Below are positions 1 to 8,566 of a stretch of 17,198 nt of DNA, one piece after another. Position 1 is the first letter of the stretch. Each line of letters begins with the position of its first letter. The DNA is taken from the NCBI GenBank assembly GCA_964384675.1, contig CAYLNK010000121.1:1-17198 (forward strand). Reading direction: 5' to 3'. The translations under genes were made by a program, and so were the position numbers. This DNA is from CAYLNK01 sp964384675 (GTDB lineage: Bacteria; Acidobacteriota; Thermoanaerobaculia; UBA5066). A model generated the notes under the pieces. That model was given only the letters and a program-made list of their open reading frames with translations, ran no database searches and had not been told where the DNA came from.

Positions 1-600
1 CTGACGCACTGCAACGCCGGCGCGCTCGCGACCGCCGGGATCGGAACGGCCCTCGGCGTGATCCGCGCGCTCGCCGCGGGCCGCCCGGTCGCCGTGCTGG
101 CCGACGAGACGCGCCCGTTCTGGCAGGGGGCTCGTCTGACGGCGTGGGAGCTCCTCCGGGACGGGCTCGACGTGACCCTGCTGCCCGACGTCGCCGCGGC
201 GTCCACGATCGCCACGGGGCGCGTGGCGGCGGTGGTGGTGGGGGCCGACCGGATCGCGGCCAACGGCGACGTCGCCAACAAGGTCGGGACGTACGGCCTG
301 GCGCTGGCGTGCCGGGCTCATGGCGTGCCGTTCGTGGTCGCCGCGCCGACGACGACGCTCGACGCCGCCTGCCCCGACGGCGCGTCGATCCCGATCGAAC
401 GGCGCGAGGCGGGCGAGGTGCTCGACCTGGTCGGCCCGGGCGGCGTCTCGTTCCGCGTCGCGCCGGCCGGGGCGAAGGCGCTCTATCCGGCGTTCGACGT
501 CACCCCCGCGGCCCTCGTCGACGCGATCGTGACCGAGCGCGGGGTCTCCACCGCGCCGCACGCGGCCGGGCTCGCGGCGCTTCGGGCCGGCCCGCGATGA
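1..600 (+). CDS. mtnA: S-methyl-5-thioribose-1-phosphate isomerase, 3' part (5' end outside window)
   Basis: Isomerises methylthioribose-1-phosphate to methylthioribulose-1-phosphate in the cytosolic methionine salvage pathway. The gene is open from base 1 in frame 1, so the N-terminal part lies outside the window; 199 residues are visible. The visible part opens with LTHCNAGALATAG, which holds the catalytic Cys of the family. It continues with ADETRPFWQGARLTAWEL and GADRIAANGDVANKVGTYGLA, whose Asp is the second catalytic residue of MtnA. These motifs separate it from the related eIF2B alpha-type subunits. The C-terminus ends normally at TGA 598-600. The stop overlaps the tsaD start in an ATGA, so the two are probably translated together, although their pathways are unrelated. 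Confidence 0.93.
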   Translation: MTHCNAGALATAGIGTALGVIRALAAGRPVAVLADETRPFWQGARLTAWELLRDGLDVTLLPDVAAASTIATGRVAAVVVGADRIAANGDVANKVGTYGLALACRAHGVPFVVAAPTTTLDAACPDGASIPIERREAGEVLDLVGPGGVSFRVAPAGAKALYPAFDVTPAALVDAIVTERGVSTAPHAAGLAALRAGPR

Positions 601-1646
601 CGCTGGTCCTCGGCATCGAGTCGTCCTGCGACGAGACCTCGGTCGCGCTCCTGGACGGCGAGGGCCGCATCCTGTCGTCCGTCGTCGGCTCCCAGTTCGA
701 CGCGCACCGCGCCTACGGGGGCGTCGTGCCGGAGATCGCGGCGCGCGCGCACCTGACGAACCTCCCGACGCTCCTCGACGCGGCGTTCGAGAAGGCGGGC
801 AAGGGCCTGAGCGACGTCACGCTCGTCGCGGCCACGGCCGGCCCGGGCCTCGTCGGCGCGCTCCTGGTGGGTCTCTCCGAGGCGAAGGGCCTCGCCTACG
901 GGCTCGACGTCCCGTTCGTGCCCGTCCACCACGTGGAGGGGCACGCCGTCTCGCCGTTCCTCTCCGTCGAGGGTGGCCCGGCGGAGGCGGTGCCGGAGGC
1001 CTTCAGCGCCCTGGTCGTCTCCGGCGGCCACACCCACCTCTACGCGGTCTCGACGCGCGGCATCGAGCTCCTGGCCAGGACGCGGGACGACGCCGCCGGC
1101 GAGGCGTACGACAAGGTCGCGAAGATGGCCGGACTCGGCTACCCGGGCGGACCGGTGGTCGACCGGCTGGCGCGGAGCGGCAAGGCGAAGGCGCCCTTCT
1201 CGATCGCCCGCTTCAAGGACGACACGCTCGACTTCAGCTTCTCCGGCCTGAAGACCGCGGTGCGCGAGCGGCTCGCAGGATGCGAGCGGCTCGCAGGTTG
1301 CGAGCGGCACGGCGGCGGAGAGGCGGACCTCGCGGACCTGATGCACGACTTCCAGGAGGCCGTCGTGGCCCAGCTCGAGGATCGGCTCTCCCGGGCCCTG
1401 GAGCGCCGGCGGTTTCGCGTCCTCTCGGTGTCGGGGGGCGTCGCGGCGAACTCCCTCCTGCGGGAGCGCCTGGCGGCGTGGGGGACGCGGCGAGGGATCG
1501 ACGTCGTGCTGCCGCACCGGGCGCTCACGTCGGACAACGCGGCGATGATCGCGTTCGCCGGCCTGCTCCGGTTCCGGCGGGGGGAGACCGGCGAGGGAGT
1601 CGACGCACCGGCGCGCTCGCGCTGGCCGCTGGAGACCGTTCGCTGA
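597..1646 (+). CDS. tsaD: tRNA N6-adenosine threonylcarbamoyltransferase TsaD
   Basis: Transfers threonylcarbamoyl from TC-AMP to A37 of ANN-decoding tRNAs (t6A), normally with TsaB and TsaE in the cytosol. The protein has 349 residues, typical for bacterial TsaD. The ASKHA/Kae1 fold is recognisable from the N-terminal GIESSCDETSVALL, the metal-binding HVEGH (112-116), VSGGHTHL (142-148), GEAYDKVAKMAGLGYPGGP (168-186), FSFSGLKTAV (213-222) and TSDNAAMIAF with metal ligand Asp313. The ATG at 597 overlaps the mtnA stop and starts the family's usual N-terminus. Residues 225-237 are a tandem duplication, RLAGCE-RLAGCE-R, encoded by an 18-bp direct repeat. It lies in the linker after FSFSGLKTAV, where homologues vary in length, so it is probably tolerated. 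Confidence 0.97.
   Translation: MTLVLGIESSCDETSVALLDGEGRILSSVVGSQFDAHRAYGGVVPEIAARAHLTNLPTLLDAAFEKAGKGLSDVTLVAATAGPGLVGALLVGLSEAKGLAYGLDVPFVPVHHVEGHAVSPFLSVEGGPAEAVPEAFSALVVSGGHTHLYAVSTRGIELLARTRDDAAGEAYDKVAKMAGLGYPGGPVVDRLARSGKAKAPFSIARFKDDTLDFSFSGLKTAVRERLAGCERLAGCERHGGGEADLADLMHDFQEAVVAQLEDRLSRALERRRFRVLSVSGGVAANSLLRERLAAWGTRRGIDVVLPHRALTSDNAAMIAFAGLLRFRRGETGEGVDAPARSRWPLETVR
1264..1307 (+). repeat. 18-bp in-frame tandem repeat with internal palindrome, inside tsaD
   Basis: Two direct copies (1264-1281 and 1282-1299) differ at one base, followed by a partial third copy (1300-1307). Each full unit contains the palindrome GCGAGC-G-GCTCGC, a 6-bp inverted repeat around one base. The repeat stays in frame and adds six residues (RLAGCE) per unit. 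It looks like a slippage duplication of a hairpin-forming sequence. Confidence 0.85.
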
Positions 1647-2578
1647 TGGGATCCCAGGACCGGTGGACCCCCAAGGCGGGTACCTCATCCGGCCTCGGGC
1701 GTCTGGCGCGCGGCGGGGCGATCGTCCTCGTCCCGGCGGCCCTCGTGCTCGGCCTTTCGATCATCCGGTCGCGGAGCGTCGGGGACCCGCGGCCGGTCCC
1801 GGCAGGGGCGCCGCGCCCCGAAGGCCGGGCGGTCGAGGGAGGGCACGCGAGCGGCGTGAGAGCAGGGCCGGGCGCGGAGCGAAGCAGGCGCACCGACGAG
1901 CCATCCGGGGCCGAGGCGCCGACGGCGGCAGCTCCGGCCACCGTACCCGGCGAGCCGGTGCTCACCGGCGCGCTCCAGGGTCCGCTCCGGGCCACGGTCG
2001 CGATCCTCGCGGGCACGGCCGGGCGCTCCGTCGTCGGGTCCGGGATGGTCTGCTCGGAGAACGGCACTCTCGTCACCCGCGCACGTCTCGTCGCCGAGGC
2101 CGAGTGGATCGTCGCCCGGCTCTTCGATGGCCGGCGTCTGTCGGCGCGGGTTCTGCGCCTCGACAGGGGCCTGGATCTGGCCGTGCTGGCGGTCCCGATC
2201 GACGAGCCGCTTCCGACGGTCCTCCTGGGATCGACGGCCGAGCTCCGAGCCGGCGACGCCGTCTACGCCCTCGGAGCGGCGGTGCGGGAGGGTCGTGGTT
2301 CGACGGCCACGCGGGGGGCCCTGATCGGGCTGCGCGACGGGGATTTCCTCCGGTCCGCGGGTCAGATCGAGACGCGGACGTTCCTGATGCACGACGCTGC
2401 GCTGGACCCGGAGAAAGACGGCGGACCGCTCGTCGACGAGGCCGGCCGCGTGATCGGGTTGACCACGTGGACGGAGAGGGAGTCGGTGGGCCCCGGTCTC
2501 GCGATCACCGTCGAAGACGTGGCGAGGATCCTGCGCGAAGCGAAGGACGAGCCGGCGAGGTCCGTTCACTCGCCATGA
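1646..2578 (+). CDS. Membrane-anchored HtrA/DegP-like trypsin-fold protein, predicted catalytically inactive
   Basis: The protein has 310 residues. Residues 24-40 are a hydrophobic anchor; about 45-110 are a Pro/Ala/Gly/Arg-rich linker; about 110-300 are an HtrA-type chymotrypsin fold, recognisable from GSGMVCSENGTLVT (131-144), GLDLAVLAV (175-183) and DGGPLVDEAGRVIGL (258-272). Set against the HtrA catalytic triad, the Asp is kept (Asp177). The His position in the usual TNNHVV is Arg147, and the nucleophile Ser of GNSGGPLV is Asp258. It should therefore not be a serine protease; a binding or scaffold role outside the cytoplasmic membrane is an inference. No PDZ domain follows. The ATG at 1646 overlaps the tsaD stop (TGATG), giving tight coupling. 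HtrA homology is fairly sure from the spaced motifs; function is unknown. Confidence 0.8.
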   Translation: MGSQDRWTPKAGTSSGLGRLARGGAIVLVPAALVLGLSIIRSRSVGDPRPVPAGAPRPEGRAVEGGHASGVRAGPGAERSRRTDEPSGAEAPTAAAPATVPGEPVLTGALQGPLRATVAILAGTAGRSVVGSGMVCSENGTLVTRARLVAEAEWIVARLFDGRRLSARVLRLDRGLDLAVLAVPIDEPLPTVLLGSTAELRAGDAVYALGAAVREGRGSTATRGALIGLRDGDFLRSAGQIETRTFLMHDAALDPEKDGGPLVDEAGRVIGLTTWTERESVGPGLAITVEDVARILREAKDEPARSVHSP

Positions 2579-2592
2579 CGGCGCTCCTCGGC

Positions 2593-2598
2593 TAGGAT
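2593..2598 (+). promoter_or_regulatory. Possible -10 hexamer (TAGGAT) before lepA
   Basis: TAGGAT stands out in GC-rich surroundings and lies 31 bases before the preferred lepA start at 2630. No convincing -35 is seen at 16-18 bp spacing. If it is used, the transcript would begin near the hairpin at 2605-2622. Confidence 0.25.
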
Positions 2599-2604
2599 GC
2601 AGGG

Positions 2605-2622
2605 TTCGGCCGCCCGGCCGAG
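2605..2622 (+). other. GC hairpin in the lepA leader
   Basis: CGGCC (2607-2611) pairs with GGCCG (2616-2620) around a four-base loop, extended by T2606-A2621 and a T-G wobble. The stem ends seven bases before the ATG at 2630, so it could affect ribosome access. There is no U-tract, so it is not a classical terminator. Confidence 0.4.
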
Positions 2623-2629
2623 ACCGAAC

Positions 2630-4425
<1,796 letters not shown>

Positions 4426-4429
<4 letters not shown>

Positions 4430-5142
4430 CGCCAGGCGAGGCCCCGGTCGGCCCGGTACCGAGGACCCCCGCCTGGCGCGAGTACGCCGAGGCGATCCTG
4501 GTCGCGGTCCTCCTCTCGCTCTTCTTCCGGACGTTCGTGTTCCAGCTGTACGAGATCCCCAGCCCGTCGATGGAGCCGAACCTCCTCCCCGGCGACCACA
4601 TCGTCGTGAACAAGTTCGTCTACGGCCCGCACCGCGGACCGTGGGCCGCGCTCCTGCCGCACCGGGACCTGGCCCGGGGAGACGTGTTCGTCTTCCGTTT
4701 CCCGCCGGACCCGTCGCGGGACTTCATCAAGCGGGCGATCGGGCTGCCGGGCGAGACCGTCTCGATCGTCAGGAAGCGCGTCTCCGTGAACGGAGCGCCG
4801 CTCGAGGAGCCGTACGCGGTCTTCCGGGACCCGGACGTCGTCTCCGACGAGCCCGGGGCCCCGACGGCGGTGCGAAGGCGCGACCAGGGGCGGACGGAGG
4901 TCCCTGCGGACGGGGCGTTCGCGATGGGGGACAACCGGGACGATTCGCACGACTCGCGCTTCTGGGGGCCGGTCCCGATGAGCCACCTGAGAGGGCGCGC
5001 CGTGCTCGTCTTCTGGTCCCGGAACACCGAGGGCGACGCCGTGTTTCGCGGCCGAGGCGCGGGACTGCGCCGCGCGCTCGATACCGCGCTACACTTTTTC
5101 AAGAGGACGCGGTGGGAACGGACGTTCCGGCTGGTCCGTTGA
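4426..5142 (+). CDS. lepB: Signal peptidase I (LepB), TTG start
   Basis: Cleaves signal peptides from exported proteins at the outer face of the cytoplasmic membrane. It is a 238-residue S26 serine protease. A hydrophobic segment at about 22-40 is the membrane anchor. The nucleophile Ser48 lies in PSPSMEPNLLPGDHI, the general base Lys102 in RDFIKRAIGLPGE, and box E is GDNRDDSHDSRFWGPV. No ATG or GTG occurs between the lepA stop and the anchor. TTG 4426-4428 overlaps the lepA TGA (TTGA) and follows GAAGG at 4417-4421 at a workable distance, so it is taken as the start. It is coupled to lepA, the classical lepA-lepB pair. Confidence 0.95.
5090..5095 (+). promoter_or_regulatory. Possible -10 hexamer (TACACT) inside the lepB 3' end
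   Basis: TACACT followed by CTTTTTC is an AT-rich island about 70 bases before the 5164 gene. A convincing -35 is not visible. It could give the DUF4845-like gene transcription independent of lepA-lepB. Confidence 0.3.
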
Positions 5143-5151
5143 GGGTGTCAC

Positions 5152-5158
5152 AAGGAGG
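5152..5158 (+). promoter_or_regulatory. Strong ribosome binding site AAGGAGG for the 5164 gene
   Basis: AAGGAGG matches the anti-Shine-Dalgarno consensus and ends five bases before the ATG at 5164. It is the best ribosome binding site I found in the window and fixes the start of the small membrane protein over the internal ATG at 5197. Confidence 0.85.
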
Positions 5159-5163
5159 GGGAT

Positions 5164-5523
5164 ATGACCGTACGCCAGCAGCGGGGTGAAGGGGCCATGA
5201 AGGCCGTCATCTCGATCGTCGTGCTGATCGTCGTCGTGATCGCGGGCGCGAAGATCGTGCCGCTCCACGTCAAGGGCAACGAGTTCTGGGACACGATGCA
5301 GGAGCAGGCGAACTTCGGCGGGCTCCGGTCGCCGGAGAAGCTGCAGGACGCCATCTTCAACAAGGCGCAGGAGCTCGGCGTGCCGATCCAGAGGAACGAG
5401 ATCAGTATCACGTCGCGCGGCCAGAACATCATCGTCTCGGCGAAGTACACCCAGACGGTCGATGTCTTCGGGTACAAGTACGTCTACAGCTTCGACCGGA
5501 CCAGCGAGAAGCCGATCTTCTGA
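5164..5523 (+). CDS. Small single-pass membrane protein, DUF4845-like
   Basis: The protein has 119 residues. A short N-terminal segment (MTVRQQRGEGAMK) is followed by one hydrophobic helix at about 14-31, then VPLHVKGNEFWDTMQEQ and a soluble domain. The soluble part has SPEKLQDAIFNKAQELGVPI and the strand-rich EISITSRGQNIIVSAKYTQ. The layout (QRG start, one helix, IVPL-type exit, conserved 'EISITRxGxxxxVxVxY' region) and the position just after lepB resemble DUF4845 proteins, which in many proteobacteria sit between lepB and rnc. That match is from memory of the family, not a search. Function is unknown; the location suggests a link to protein export or the membrane. There is no rnc or era downstream here. 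Confidence 0.8.
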   Translation: MTVRQQRGEGAMKAVISIVVLIVVVIAGAKIVPLHVKGNEFWDTMQEQANFGGLRSPEKLQDAIFNKAQELGVPIQRNEISITSRGQNIIVSAKYTQTVDVFGYKYVYSFDRTSEKPIF

Positions 5524-5529
5524 GCGGCC

Positions 5530-5544
5530 GGGGCGCCACGCCCC
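5530..5544 (+). other. Intercistronic GC hairpin before the S4-domain gene
   Basis: GGGGCG (5530-5535) and CGCCCC (5539-5544) form a perfect 6-bp stem with a CCA loop. It lies six bases after the preceding stop and seven bases before the ATG at 5552. There is no T-run, so an intrinsic terminator is unlikely; it may be an mRNA-processing or translation-control structure. Confidence 0.45.
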
Positions 5545-5551
5545 ACCGGAG

Positions 5552-5956
5552 ATGCCCACCCCTCCGCGCGCCCCCACCACCCTCGAGGACGTCCGGCTGG
5601 ACGTTTTCCTCGACGTCGCCTGCCTCTTCCCCACCCGTTCCCGGGCCGCCGTCGCGTGCAAGGGAGGGAAGGTCGACCTGAACGGACGGGCCGCCGCGCC
5701 GCACAAGCTCGTGAAGGTGGGGGACGCGCTCGCGATCACGTTCGAGGGCGGACGGCGCACGTTCGTGGTGAAGGGCCTCGCGGAGCGCCACGTCCCGAAG
5801 GCCACGGCCCGGACGCTGGTCGAGGAGACGACTCCTCCGCCCTCCCCCGAAGCGCTGGAGGCCAGGCGTCTCGAGCGGCTCCTCGCCCCGCGGCAGGAGT
5901 CGGCGCGGCTCACCCGCCGCGAGCGCCGCGAACGGGACCGCTGGAGGGGCCTCTGA
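5552..5956 (+). CDS. S4-domain RNA-binding protein, Hsp15 (HslR)-like
   Basis: The protein has 134 residues. An S4 domain covers about 14-62: RLDVFLDVACLFPTRSRAAV, then GGKVDLNGRAAAPHKLVKVG. It is followed by a second strand-rich part, FEGGRRTFVVKGLAERHVPK, and a basic, Arg/Glu-rich tail (RLTRRERRERDRWRGL). This order and the TRS, GGKV, NG and KVGD motifs match the Hsp15/HslR family, whose members bind 50S subunits carrying stalled peptidyl-tRNA. The basic tail fits RNA contact. The ATG at 5552 is the only suitable start near the S4 domain, though GGAG abuts it with no spacer. The stop overlaps the next gene (CTGA). Confidence 0.87.
   Translation: MPTPPRAPTTLEDVRLDVFLDVACLFPTRSRAAVACKGGKVDLNGRAAAPHKLVKVGDALAITFEGGRRTFVVKGLAERHVPKATARTLVEETTPPPSPEALEARRLERLLAPRQESARLTRRERRERDRWRGL
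5943..5955 (+). promoter_or_regulatory. GGAGG ribosome binding site and CTG start of the PAP2 gene
   Basis: GGAGG (5943-5947), five bases, then CTG (5953-5955) overlapping the S4 gene stop TGA (5954-5956). With no standard start codon nearby, this arrangement decides the start. Confidence 0.6.
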
Positions 5957-6999
5957 GGTTCCGGGCGCTCCGGGACGCGCTCGCACCCCTCCGGCCCCAC
6001 GAGCTCCTCATCCTGGCGACCGAGGGGACCCTTCTTCTCCTGGTCCGCTTCGCGGCCGAGCTGCAGTTCCCGCTGGGCCGGTCGCTCGGCACGTGGATCG
6101 CGGCCATCCCGATGGTCCTTCTCGGTCTCCTCGGCGGCGGTCTCGTCCGGACCGTGCTCGCCGGCGTCGCGGGCGGGGCCTCCGGCGCGCTCCTCTACGC
6201 CCGCCGCTGGCTCGACGCCCGGCGGCTCGCCGACCTGGCGCGGCTCGTCCTCGGCCTCGCGCTCCTCGCTCACGCCTACGCCTGGCTGAAGATCTTCGTG
6301 CCGATCCTGAACCCCCGGCTCTTCGACGACTGGTTCTACGCCGCCGACAACGCCCTCTTCCTCGGGGTGAACCCGAACCGGCTGGTCCTGGGGCTCTTCA
6401 AGACCCCGTCCGCCCTCCGCTTCTTCGACTGGCAGTACGCGCGGTACTTCGACACGCTGGCCTTCGGCCTGCTGTGGTACCTCTCGTCGCTCTGCGTGAT
6501 CGAGCGCCGGCGGTTCATGATGGCGTTCAGCGCCCTCTGGATCGGGTCGGCCTGGATCTACCTGGCGGTACCGACCCTCGGGCCGTGCTACACGCTCCCG
6601 GAGGACTACGTCGACGCGCACCGGGAGATGCCCCTCCAGAAGGTCACGCAGGACGCCCTGATCCACCAGTACGGGGCGGTGCGTGCCACGAAGCGGCGGG
6701 GCTACTCGCCGGAGCTCAATCCGGCGTACGGAGTCGCGGCGATGCCGAGCCTGCACGTCGGGGTCCAGGTCCTGCTGGCCCTCTGGTCGCGCGGACGCTC
6801 GCGCCTCCTCGCCCTCGGGTTCGGGCTGATGGCGATGCTGACGTTCATCGGTTCGCTGCTGTCCGGGTGGCACTACGCGGTCGACGGGTATGCCGGAGCG
6901 TTCCTCGCCGTGGGTGCGGCGTGGCTCGGCCAGCACGCTCCGGTCGGCCCGGTGTGGCCCCGGAGAGGGCCTAACATGCCGGCGTCGAGGACCGGATGA
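5953..6999 (+). CDS. PAP2-superfamily integral membrane protein (Aur1/PAP2_3-like), probable CTG start
   Basis: About 348 residues with several hydrophobic segments, among them about 46-80, 98-118, 166-184, 191-207, 270-278, 285-302 and 311-326. The C-terminal PAP2 signature is clear: MPSLHVG (264-270, His268) and SGWHYAVDGYAG (304-315, with His307 and Asp311 as the expected phospho-transfer residues). The upstream GPCYTLPEDYVDA resembles the PAP2_3/inositolphosphotransferase branch. It likely acts on a lipid phosphate or phospholipid head group at the membrane; the substrate is unknown. No ATG, GTG or TTG lies between the S4 stop and residue 54. CTG 5953 overlaps the upstream TGA and follows GGAGG (5943-5947) by five bases, which strongly favours it. 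The stop overlaps the ArsA-like start. Confidence 0.85.
   Translation: MRFRALRDALAPLRPHELLILATEGTLLLLVRFAAELQFPLGRSLGTWIAAIPMVLLGLLGGGLVRTVLAGVAGGASGALLYARRWLDARRLADLARLVLGLALLAHAYAWLKIFVPILNPRLFDDWFYAADNALFLGVNPNRLVLGLFKTPSALRFFDWQYARYFDTLAFGLLWYLSSLCVIERRRFMMAFSALWIGSAWIYLAVPTLGPCYTLPEDYVDAHREMPLQKVTQDALIHQYGAVRATKRRGYSPELNPAYGVAAMPSLHVGVQVLLALWSRGRSRLLALGFGLMAMLTFIGSLLSGWHYAVDGYAGAFLAVGAAWLGQHAPVGPVWPRRGPNMPASRTG
6972..6977 (+). promoter_or_regulatory. Possible -10 hexamer (TAACAT) before the ArsA-like gene
   Basis: TAACAT lies 18 bases before the ATG at 6996, inside the PAP2 3' end, and is an AT-rich interruption. No good -35 is visible. Confidence 0.22.
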
Positions 7000-8195
7000 G
7001 GATCGTGCTTCACACGGGCAAGGGTGGGGTCGGCAAGACGACGATCTCGGCGGCGACGGGCCTGACCCTCGCGGCGCGGGGCCTGAAGACGCTGGTGATG
7101 TCGGTCGACGCGGCCCACTCGCTGGCCGATTCGTTCGACCTGGACGTCGCGCTGACGGACCGGAGCCGCGGCGTGCCGGTCGCGGTGGCCGAGAATCTCT
7201 GGATCCAGGAGGTCGACGTCACCGAGGAGATCGGGCGGCACTGGAACGAGATCTCGGGCTACGTGACGACCCTCCTCGCCGTGACGGGCGTGGAGGAGGT
7301 CCTGGCCGAGGAGCTGGCGATCTTCCCGGGGATGGACGAGGTCTCGGCCCTCCTCTACGTCAACCAGTACGCCCGGGAGAACGCCTACGACGTGCTCATC
7401 CTGGACTGCGCCCCCACCGGGGAGTCGCTCCGGTTCGTGTCGCTCCCGCCGACCCTCGACTGGTACATGAAGAAGCTGTTCCGGCTCGAGCGGTCGCTGC
7501 TCAAGGTGGCCCGGCCCCTCGCCCGGAAGGTCGTGGACGTCCCCCTTCCGTCCGATCGCTACTTCGACAACATCGAGTCTCTCGCGAAGAAGCTGGACGG
7601 GGTCGACGCGCTCCTGAAGGACCCCAGGAAGACGACGGTCCGGCTCGTCACGAACGCCGAGAAGATCGTCCTTCGGGAGACCCAGCGGGCGTTCATGTAC
7701 TTCGGTCTCTACGGCTTCACCGTCGACGCCGTGATCGTGAACCGGCTGCTGCCGGCCGCCGTGCACGACCCGTTCTTCGCGAAGTGGCAGCGGACCCAGA
7801 CGGAGTTCCTCGCCGAGGCGCACCGGTACTTCGACCCCGTCCCCATCTGGACGCTGCCGCTGCGCGACGACCAGGTCGTGGGCCGGGAGGCGCTCCGGAC
7901 GCTCGGCACCGATCTCTACGAAGGCCGGGACCCGTCCGCCTCGTACCGCGCGGTGGCGCCGTACCGTTATCGGAAGGGGGGCGGCGGCTACGTCCTCTCC
8001 CTGGAGCTGCCGTTCGTGGAGAAGGACGAGGTGGACCTGGCGGTGGCCACCGGTGACCTGATCGTGAGGATCGGGAACGTGCGCCATCACGTGCCGATCC
8101 CGCGCACGCTCGCCAACCACGTCCCCGACGGCGCCAGGGTCGAGGACGGCAAGCTGACCGTGCGGTTCCTGCCGCCGAAGACGAGGCCGTCATGA
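6996..8195 (+). CDS. ArsA/GET3-family ATPase with C-terminal Hsp20-like domain
   Basis: A 399-residue P-loop ATPase of the SIMIBI class. The N-terminus carries the deviant Walker A TGKGGVGKTT (7-16) with the intradimer signature Lys. It continues with MSVDAAHSLADSF, ILDCAPTGESLRF (switch II) and VTNAEKIVLRETQRAF. The last 75 or so residues (YVLSLELPFVEKDEVDLAVA through RFLPPK) form a beta-rich segment like the ArsA-associated Hsp20-like domain. There is one ATPase unit, as in GET3-type proteins, not the two of plasmid ArsA. No arsB, arsC or arsR gene is nearby, so arsenite export is not supported; a chaperone or membrane-protein role is more plausible. The start overlaps the PAP2 stop and the stop overlaps the next gene (ATGA both times). 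Confidence 0.9.
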   Translation: MRIVLHTGKGGVGKTTISAATGLTLAARGLKTLVMSVDAAHSLADSFDLDVALTDRSRGVPVAVAENLWIQEVDVTEEIGRHWNEISGYVTTLLAVTGVEEVLAEELAIFPGMDEVSALLYVNQYARENAYDVLILDCAPTGESLRFVSLPPTLDWYMKKLFRLERSLLKVARPLARKVVDVPLPSDRYFDNIESLAKKLDGVDALLKDPRKTTVRLVTNAEKIVLRETQRAFMYFGLYGFTVDAVIVNRLLPAAVHDPFFAKWQRTQTEFLAEAHRYFDPVPIWTLPLRDDQVVGREALRTLGTDLYEGRDPSASYRAVAPYRYRKGGGGYVLSLELPFVEKDEVDLAVATGDLIVRIGNVRHHVPIPRTLANHVPDGARVEDGKLTVRFLPPKTRPS

Positions 8196-8551
8196 AGGAG
8201 CGCCCGAGGAAGGAACGGAGGAAGAGGAACGCGTCCGGCGACCCGATCGACTCGGACTTCGGGCCGGGACCGGAGCCCGCTTCGGCGCAGGCGACGGGCA
8301 CCGGGGGGCCGATCCCCGGTCTCGCGTGCGCGGGCGAGGGATGTCTCCTCAAGCCCGTCGCGGACCTGGTGGGGAAGTTCACCCTGCGCCTCGCGGTCGT
8401 GCACCGCGGGTCGATCTCCCGGGCGGCGTTCTCGGGGATCGAGCTCATGAAGGCCCTGCGTGACTTCCTGGACGAGGAGATCGCGATCGCCGAGCGCGCC
8501 ACGAGCGGATCCGGCAAGCCGTCCCGCTACCAGAAGATCTCGGTGGAGTAG
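8192..8551 (+). CDS. Conserved-looking hypothetical protein, coupled to the ArsA-like ATPase
   Basis: I do not recognise this 119-residue protein. The N-terminus is highly basic (MKERPRKERRKRN), followed by a Gly/Pro/Ala-rich disordered stretch, a CAGEGC pair of cysteines near residue 46, and a predicted helical region, VADLVGKFTLRLAVVHRG, then SRAAFSGIELMKALRDFLDEEIAIAERA. It has no signal peptide and no clear membrane helix. The ATG overlaps the ArsA-like stop (ATGA), so the two proteins are probably made together and may interact. It ends at TAG 8549-8551. Confidence 0.75.
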   Translation: MKERPRKERRKRNASGDPIDSDFGPGPEPASAQATGTGGPIPGLACAGEGCLLKPVADLVGKFTLRLAVVHRGSISRAAFSGIELMKALRDFLDEEIAIAERATSGSGKPSRYQKISVE

Positions 8552-8554
8552 AGT
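8549..8554 (+). promoter_or_regulatory. Possible -10 hexamer (TAGAGT) before the cNMP/GGDEF gene
   Basis: TAGAGT includes the upstream TAG stop and lies 12 bases before the ATG at 8567. The gene has no Shine-Dalgarno sequence in the 15-base gap, so a nearly leaderless transcript is possible. The evidence is weak. Confidence 0.2.
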
Positions 8555-8566
8555 CGTACGCTCAAC

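Noticed and set aside
1264..1307. Start of a CRISPR array
   Set aside because: The units are directly adjacent without spacers, number only two and a half, and are inside the tsaD coding frame.
1646..2578. Active HtrA/DegP serine protease
   Set aside because: His and Ser of the triad are replaced (Arg147, Asp258) and there is no PDZ domain.
5096..5100. T-run as part of an intrinsic terminator at the end of lepB
   Set aside because: No stable stem immediately precedes it and it lies inside the lepB coding sequence; it fits better as AT-rich DNA near a possible -10.
5089..6936. 615-codon open frame on the minus strand
   Set aside because: Runs across four plus-strand genes with good motifs; highly charged shadow sequence.
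6996..8195. Arsenite-pump ATPase of an arsenic resistance operon
   Set aside because: There is only one ATPase unit, a C-terminal Hsp20-like part, and no arsB, arsC, arsD or arsR in the window.
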